12,069 nucleotides of DNA from CAZFUY01 sp964522445. Lineage in GTDB: Bacteria > Pseudomonadota > Gammaproteobacteria > SZUA-229. The stretch spans positions 1 through 12,069 of the forward strand of contig CAZFUY010000091.1 of the NCBI GenBank assembly GCA_964522445.1, read 5' to 3'. The notes under the pieces were generated by a model. The model was not told where the DNA came from. It saw nothing but the letters and a program-made list of their open reading frames with translations, and searched no databases. Made by a program: the position numbers and the translations under genes. Of the stretch, positions 7,831 through 12,069 are shown one piece after another. Each line of letters begins with the position of its first letter. The first letter of the stretch is position 1.

Positions 7831-7842
7831 TTGCAATTGCAA
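7831..7842. promoter_or_regulatory. Perfect 12-bp palindrome in the amrS/amrB divergent region
   Basis: TTGCAATTGCAA is a perfect dyad 29 bp before the amrS ATG. It could be an operator for a dimeric regulator, or chance in AT-rich DNA. No regulator gene is adjacent. Confidence 0.35.
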
Positions 7843-7864
7843 GTTTCATCCTCATATTTATTAT

Positions 7865-7880
7865 ATTATCGAAAGATAAT
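7865..7880. promoter_or_regulatory. Inverted repeat with GAAA loop in the amrS/amrB divergent region
   Basis: ATTATC (7865-7870) and GATAAT (7875-7880) form a perfect 6-bp stem closed by GAAA, a GNRA tetraloop when read as plus-strand RNA. It is near the middle of the divergent spacer. It could be an operator half-site pair or a small RNA hairpin in the amrB leader. Confidence 0.35.
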
Positions 7881-7901
7881 GAATGCCTACTGCATACTTA
7901 T

Positions 7902-7924
7902 TTGCGTGTCATCTTCACACGCAA
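7902..7924. promoter_or_regulatory. 8-bp inverted repeat upstream of amrB
   Basis: TTGCGTGT (7902-7909) and ACACGCAA (7917-7924) are exact inverted copies separated by 7 nt, ending 19 nt before the amrB ribosome binding site. It is GC-richer than its surroundings. No U-run follows, so it is not an intrinsic terminator. An operator or a 5' leader hairpin is plausible. Confidence 0.5.
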
Positions 7925-7953
7925 GAACGGCTCTCAAATAACTGGAGATCCAG

Positions 7954-8739
7954 ATGAACAATATACGCCCAGCCGCTGTCGCTGGTATGTTTTATCCCGG
8001 TGATGCTAACCAGCTTAGCCAGGATATAGAAAAATACCTTGCATCGTCTCAGGTTACTATTTCACCTCCCAAAGCCATTATTGCCCCGCATGCCGGTTAT
8101 ATTTATTCAGGATCAATAGCAGCCAGTGCTTATGCCAGCCTGATTCCTGTAAAAGATAAAATAAAAAAAGTTGTTCTGCTGGGTCCTGCTCACAGAATGT
8201 CTTTTAGAGGATTAGCTGCACCTTCTTCAGATGGCTTTGCTACACCACTGGGTGTAGTGGCAGTTGACCAGCAGGCTATTGAACAAATCACCCACTTACC
8301 CCAGGTCACAGTAATGGATATCGCTCATGAGCAGGAACACAGCCTTGAAGTTCATATCCCTTTTTTACAAACAGTTTTAGATGACTTTGAACTTATTCCT
8401 CTGCTCGTGGGTGATGCCAGCGCAGAAGATGTAGCCGAAGTTTTGCAACAACTTTGGGGTAATAATGAAACCTTAATTGTCATAAGCTCAGACTTAAGTC
8501 ACTACAAAGATTACGCCACAGCACAACAAATGGACAGAACAACATCTATCGCGATTGAGCACCTGCAACCAGAACAGATACATTATGATATGGCCTGTGG
8601 TCGCAATCCTGTTAACGGTCTGTTGGTGCTTGCAAAACAAAAATGCTTAAAAGCACAAACTTTAGATTTGCGTAATTCAGGCGACACCGCAGGCCCTAAA
8701 GATCGTGTAGTAGGATATGGTGCTTATGTCTTCCACTGA
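7954..8739 (+). CDS. amrB: AmmeMemoRadiSam system protein B (Memo family)
   Basis: A 261-residue Memo-family protein, related to human MEMO1 and to class III extradiol dioxygenase folds. The start MNNIRPAAVAGMFYPGD and APHAGYIYSG are family hallmarks. Putative metal ligands are present: His46 in PHAGY, His80 in LLGPAH and His183 in DLSHY, with Cys215 in ACGRNPV. These correspond to His49, His81, His192 and Cys244 in human MEMO1. EHSLEVHIPFLQ (128-139) is also conserved. The enzymatic role in bacteria is not established; human MEMO1 has been linked to iron and copper binding. GGAG (7944-7947) lies 6 nt before the ATG. The final codons overlap the start of amrA by 14 nt, so the two are translationally coupled, and amrS is divergent upstream. 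Confidence 0.95.
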   Translation: MNNIRPAAVAGMFYPGDANQLSQDIEKYLASSQVTISPPKAIIAPHAGYIYSGSIAASAYASLIPVKDKIKKVVLLGPAHRMSFRGLAAPSSDGFATPLGVVAVDQQAIEQITHLPQVTVMDIAHEQEHSLEVHIPFLQTVLDDFELIPLLVGDASAEDVAEVLQQLWGNNETLIVISSDLSHYKDYATAQQMDRTTSIAIEHLQPEQIHYDMACGRNPVNGLLVLAKQKCLKAQTLDLRNSGDTAGPKDRVVGYGAYVFH

Positions 8740-9075
8740 TTTAAATATTAATGAAAAAAATATTTTAATGGATATTGCCAGACAATCTATTCACCACGGA
8801 TTAGNNNNNNNNNNNNNNNNNNNNNNNNNNNNNNNNNNNNNNNNNNNNNNNNNNNNNNNNNNNNNNNNNNNNNNNNNNNNNNNNNNNNNNNNNNNNNNNN
8901 NNNNTTAATTTTAGAACATGGATATAACAAAGGTACATTTTTACCCTCTGTATGGGAAAGTCTTCCCCAGGCTAAAGATTTTTTACAGCACTTAAAAATG
9001 AAGGCCGGGTTGCCCGGCAACTTCTGGAGTGATGATATTAAAATAAGTCGTTATAAAACTATTTCTATTCCCTGA
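8726..9075 (+). CDS. amrA: AmmeMemoRadiSam system protein A (AMMECR1 domain), interrupted by assembly gap
   Basis: Both ends of an AMMECR1-domain protein are visible on either side of the N run. The first 26 residues (MSSTDLNINEKNILMDIARQ and onward) match the family's N-terminal helix. The last 56 residues, including GTFLPSVWESLPQ, LKMKAGLPGNFWSDDI and a final TGA, match the C-terminal region. The middle, which should hold the conserved LRGCIG motif, is missing. The ATG at 8726 is preferred to one at 8717 in the same frame because AGGA (8712-8715) is correctly spaced only for 8726. The start overlaps amrB by 14 nt. The two halves are in different frames if the gap is read as 100 bases, so this is an assembly matter rather than proof of a pseudogene. 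The molecular function of the family is unknown. Confidence 0.85.
8805..8904. other. Assembly gap of exactly 100 N inside amrA
   Basis: The run is exactly 100 N, a usual placeholder for unknown length. For amrA to be intact, the true gap length must leave remainder 2 on division by 3, which 100 does not. From the usual AMMECR1-domain length (about 180 residues) minus the 82 residues visible, about 300 bases are missing. The size estimate is inference. Confidence 0.9.
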
Positions 9076-9112
9076 ATTTTTATACATAGAAAGCTTTACA
9101 CGAAACAAATCC

Positions 9113-9200
9113 CGTCATCCCAGTATGCTTTTAAGCCGGGATCCAGCGGTCTAAAACTTTAAAATCACTAGATACCTGCCAGGAGCATGCAGGTATGACG
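9113..9200. repeat. MITE/REP-like element with imperfect terminal inverted repeats
   Basis: The 88-bp segment begins CGTCATCCC and ends GGTATGACG. Its left arm (9113-9146) and the reverse complement of its right arm (9168-9200) share the plan CGTCATnCC, then ATGCT, then GnAT(C)CAG or GTATCTAG, so the two ends are diverged inverted copies. Each arm folds on itself. On the left, ATCCC/GGGAT encloses GCTTTTAAGC. On the right, ATACCTGC (9172-9179) pairs perfectly with GCAGGTAT (9189-9196) around 9 nt. The GTCATnCC...GGnATCCAG plan resembles dispersed intergenic repeats common in many proteobacteria. No transposase is present, so mobilisation would be in trans. Confidence 0.65.
9172..9196. terminator. 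Strong hairpin of the repeat's right arm, possible bidirectional terminator
   Basis: A perfect 8-bp stem (ATACCTGC/GCAGGTAT) with a 9-nt loop stands between two convergent genes. It lacks a clear U-run on either side, so a termination role rests only on position and stem stability. Confidence 0.3.
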
Positions 9201-9268
9201 AAAATGCAGTTAGTTTCTATAACCTGTTCTCATGCAAAGACCCCATATAAAAAATTACAGATCTATTT

Positions 9269-12064
9269 TTAATTCTTATTACTATTCAATAAAGCCACTA
9301 TCTCATTAGCGGGCACCGGACAACTAAAATAAAAGCCCTGAACCTCATCACATCCCTGTTCCTGCAAATAAACCAGCTGATCTTTTGTTTCTACACCTTC
9401 TGCAAGTACCTGTAATTTCATACTATGGCCAAGCGCAATAATTGAAACAATCATATCGGCATCTTCTGAATTAGTTGTTATATCCTGAACAAAAGAACGG
9501 TCAATCTTTAACCTGTCCAGTGGAAAACGCTGAATATAACTCAATGAAGAATAACCCGTACCAAAATCATCAATAGAAAGCCCAATACCCATTTGATGAA
9601 GTTCATACAAGGTATCCGAAATAGCTAAAGTATCGTGCATAATAATACTTTCTGTCAGCTCCAGTTCCAGATCAATCGGATTAATACCTGTTTCTTCCAT
9701 GATATTTCCTATTACTTTTTCCAGCCCCGGTTTGCGGAACTGACGGGTAGATAAATTAACCGCCATCCTTATGGGTGTATAACCGGCATCTATCCATTCT
9801 TTCTGTTGTCTACAGGCAGTTTCTAAAACCCACTCACCCATTGGAACAATTAAACCTGTTTCTTCTGCTACAGGAATAAATTTTTCAGGGCTCACCATAC
9901 CCATTTCAGGATGCTTCCAGCGAAGCAAGGCTTCAACGCCTATTATTCTTTCATCCCTCAATGAATATTGTGGCTGGTAATATACGTGTAATTCATTTTT
10001 CTCCATTGCCTGGCGTAAACAGGTTTCTATATTGAGGCGTTCCGTGGCATTTCTTGTTAATGCCGGCGTATAAAACTGATAGGTATTGCGCCCTTCTGAC
10101 TTAGCTCGATACATAGCAGCATCCGCATTACGCAGTAACACTTCAGGTTCCTTACCATCATATGGAAATATACTGATTCCAATGCTAGCACCGATAAATA
10201 CTTCCTGATCCTCAATAAGAAAGGGGGATGAAAAAAGACTTAATGTATTCTCAGCAACCAGTGCAGCATCCTGCTTACTTTTTAATGAACCAACAATAAT
10301 GACAAACTCATCACCCCCAAGGCGTGCAATGGTATCCTCTTTACGAAGGCTATCATAAATTCGTTTAGCAACCTGCTGTAATAAACTATCTCCCTTTGCA
10401 TGCCCCATGGAATCATTTACATTTTTAAACATATCCAGATCAAGAAACAAAACAGCAACCTGATATTTATCACGGCCCGCCATTTCCAGCTCATGCTCCA
10501 TTCGAGCATGACACAATAGACGATTGGGAAGGTTAGTTAATGGGTCATGGTGAGCCAGATATTCAAGCTTGCTCTCGGTTTCTTTTATATTACTAATATC
10601 AGTAAAAACACCAATATGGTAAGTAAGCTTGCCATGAATATCTCTAAAAGTATTTATACTCAGTAATTCAGTATAAATTTCTCCATTTTTTCGTCGATTC
10701 CATATTTCCCCTCGCCAGCGTCCTGTTTTCTCAATCGAACACCACATAGAGGCATAAAACTCATCATCATGGTGTCCTGATTTCAGAATTGAAGGATCTT
10801 TTCCAACAACTTCTTCTTCGCTGTAACCTGTAACATCAGTAAATGCACGGTTAACGCTAACAATTCGATGCTCTGTATCCGTAATAATGATGCCTTCTGA
10901 TGTATTCTCAAAAACAACCGCGGCTTGCTGAAGATCCTGATGATTATGGTCAATTTCACTGACCATATGATTAAAACCTTCTACCAGCATCTGCAATTCT
11001 TTAAATGGAGATGAGATACTGGAAGGCGTATAGTCTTGCATGCCTACACGTTTGAAATCAGCCGATATTGCATCAATAGGCTTAACAACTCGCCTTACTG
11101 TATATATCCCCATCCCCAAAAGAAACATAACAGCAATAACTGTTCCTATAGCCAGCTTAAACAATAGCCTGCGAATCGGTTGCAATACATATTCATAATC
11201 AACCTCAGTAACAATACCCAGGCCAATATCATCCACCAGTGACAGATTGCCAAATACCTGTCTCCCCACCAGGCCTTTGTATGCTTTATCACGTTGCCAC
11301 TCTTCACCTTTTATAGAGGCTTTAACCACCGGCAAATGTGCAACTGAATCACCCACCTCATAATCAGTATCATCTGGCACAGTCAGTAATAAACCAGCAG
11401 AATCGACCAGATAACTATTCACCTTTTCCCGCTGTAGATGGGGCAGCAGATCTTGCCAGAGTGTGCTGACATCCACATAAGCCACTAGTACAGCTAGCGG
11501 TTTCTCAATTGGGCCGACCGGAACTGATAGTTTAAAAAACATGCCTTCAGGATGAAAACTCACCTGACTGATATAGGGCTTACCCTGTAATGGGTGCCTT
11601 ATTTCATCTGGTAAGTCACGAATAGTGTATTGCCAGTGCGACAATAATGCTGAATGCTGCTCTGCCATTGTCAAATAATTAACATGGGGTTCCAGCCTTG
11701 TAATAATCTGCCCATCTTTTCCAACAATAAGTAGTAGATGTACAGAAGGCTCACGGCTTATTACCCTGGCAAGTAAGTCCTCAAGCAGTTTACTGTCTTT
11801 ATCTCGCGCCAGGGTATAAGCCATGGGATCACTTTTATTTTCAAGCAGTGTTTCCAGACGCAACACTTCCTGTTTTACATGATCAACCGCCAGCTCACCA
11901 AAATATTCTTCCTCTAAAAAATGTTTTTCCAGTAATAGCCGGTAATATATGGTAGTGCCCCAGACAAGCATTAATAGCGAAGGAATCACAGCTGCCAGCA
12001 AAATCAGGCTATACCAGGTTTTTTTAAGTGATAGTTTAAATCTCATGTCGCTGAATATCCCCAT
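9269..12064 (-). CDS. Transmembrane dCache-HAMP-PAS-GGDEF-EAL c-di-GMP turnover protein
   Basis: A 931-residue inner-membrane signalling protein. Order: TM1 (about 18-40), a periplasmic dCache-like sensor (about 45-295), TM2 (about 303-323), HAMP (about 325-375), PAS (about 380-495), GGDEF (about 500-665) and EAL (about 680-925). The cyclase signature is RLGGDEF (581-587), with RKED (574-577) at the position of the inhibitory I-site. The phosphodiesterase domain keeps EALLRW (711-716), VNLSTRQF, ELELTES, DDFGTG (832-837), LKIDRSF with Lys853, AEGVET with Glu889, and QGF. Both opposing activities therefore look possible; which dominates is probably set by the sensor domains and cannot be read from sequence. 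The ligand is unknown. ATG 12064 is only 5 nt from the window edge. Met7 (12046) is an alternative start, and an upstream extension cannot be excluded. It is convergent to amrA and needs no functional link to it. Confidence 0.95.
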   Translation of the reverse strand: MGIFSDMRFKLSLKKTWYSLILLAAVIPSLLMLVWGTTIYYRLLLEKHFLEEEYFGELAVDHVKQEVLRLETLLENKSDPMAYTLARDKDSKLLEDLLARVISREPSVHLLLIVGKDGQIITRLEPHVNYLTMAEQHSALLSHWQYTIRDLPDEIRHPLQGKPYISQVSFHPEGMFFKLSVPVGPIEKPLAVLVAYVDVSTLWQDLLPHLQREKVNSYLVDSAGLLLTVPDDTDYEVGDSVAHLPVVKASIKGEEWQRDKAYKGLVGRQVFGNLSLVDDIGLGIVTEVDYEYVLQPIRRLLFKLAIGTVIAVMFLLGMGIYTVRRVVKPIDAISADFKRVGMQDYTPSSISSPFKELQMLVEGFNHMVSEIDHNHQDLQQAAVVFENTSEGIIITDTEHRIVSVNRAFTDVTGYSEEEVVGKDPSILKSGHHDDEFYASMWCSIEKTGRWRGEIWNRRKNGEIYTELLSINTFRDIHGKLTYHIGVFTDISNIKETESKLEYLAHHDPLTNLPNRLLCHARMEHELEMAGRDKYQVAVLFLDLDMFKNVNDSMGHAKGDSLLQQVAKRIYDSLRKEDTIARLGGDEFVIIVGSLKSKQDAALVAENTLSLFSSPFLIEDQEVFIGASIGISIFPYDGKEPEVLLRNADAAMYRAKSEGRNTYQFYTPALTRNATERLNIETCLRQAMEKNELHVYYQPQYSLRDERIIGVEALLRWKHPEMGMVSPEKFIPVAEETGLIVPMGEWVLETACRQQKEWIDAGYTPIRMAVNLSTRQFRKPGLEKVIGNIMEETGINPIDLELELTESIIMHDTLAISDTLYELHQMGIGLSIDDFGTGYSSLSYIQRFPLDRLKIDRSFVQDITTNSEDADMIVSIIALGHSMKLQVLAEGVETKDQLVYLQEQGCDEVQGFYFSCPVPANEIVALLNSNKN

Positions 12065-12069
12065 TTAAT

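Larger units (their letters stand above)
9076..9268. other. Spacer between convergent amrA and the GGDEF-EAL gene
   Basis: This 193-bp stretch has no credible coding frame. It contains the MITE/REP-like element described separately, flanked by AT-rich sequence. No conventional hairpin plus U-run terminator is obvious for either gene, so the element's hairpins may serve that role. Confidence 0.6.

Noticed and set aside
9003..9017. GCCGGG-TT-GCCCGGC-type palindrome near the end of amrA
   Set aside because: It falls on the conserved AGLPGN codons of the AMMECR1 domain and is not followed by a U-run, so it is best explained by the protein sequence.
8787..9020. Minus-strand frame running through the N gap
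   Set aside because: It is antisense to the amrA C-terminus and stays open only because the N bases are undefined.
9076..9268. Complete insertion sequence in the amrA/GGDEF-EAL spacer
   Set aside because: The spacer is too short and has no transposase frame; only an 88-bp repeat-like element is supported.

Overview
The window comes from a moderately AT-rich gammaproteobacterium. The main evidence is the order gmk, rpoZ, spoT, ridA, recG on one strand, which is a typical gammaproteobacterial core cluster, together with protein sequences close to the E. coli and Pseudomonas homologues. A run of exactly 100 N suggests a draft or metagenome assembly. The species cannot be named from the sequence.

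Minus strand, right to left (7802 down to 1): amrS (radical SAM enzyme of the AmmeMemoRadiSam trio), gmk (TTG start), rpoZ, spoT, ridA, recG, and then a membrane sensor histidine kinase cut by the window edge. From gmk to recG the spacers are short (57, 5, 36 and about 19 nt), so these five genes look like one transcription unit for GMP phosphorylation, the RNA polymerase omega subunit, (p)ppGpp turnover, imine/enamine detoxification and replication fork repair. A possible terminator follows recG, and a possible separate promoter precedes the kinase.

Plus strand (7954 to 9075): amrB (Memo family) and amrA (AMMECR1 family) overlap by 14 nt and are divergent from amrS. The 151 bp between them holds three separate inverted repeats. 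amrA is interrupted by the 100-N gap, and its frame shows that 100 is not the true gap length. amrS, amrB and amrA together make a complete AmmeMemoRadiSam locus, a widely conserved set without an established biochemical function. This is the least understood system in the window.

Right part (9076 to 12069): a 193 bp spacer carries an 88 bp MITE/REP-like element with hairpin-forming ends. It lies between amrA and a convergent gene for a 931-residue transmembrane dCache-HAMP-PAS-GGDEF-EAL protein with both c-di-GMP motifs intact. No tRNA, rRNA, CRISPR array, phage gene or complete IS was seen, and no stretch over 300 bases lacks a gene.
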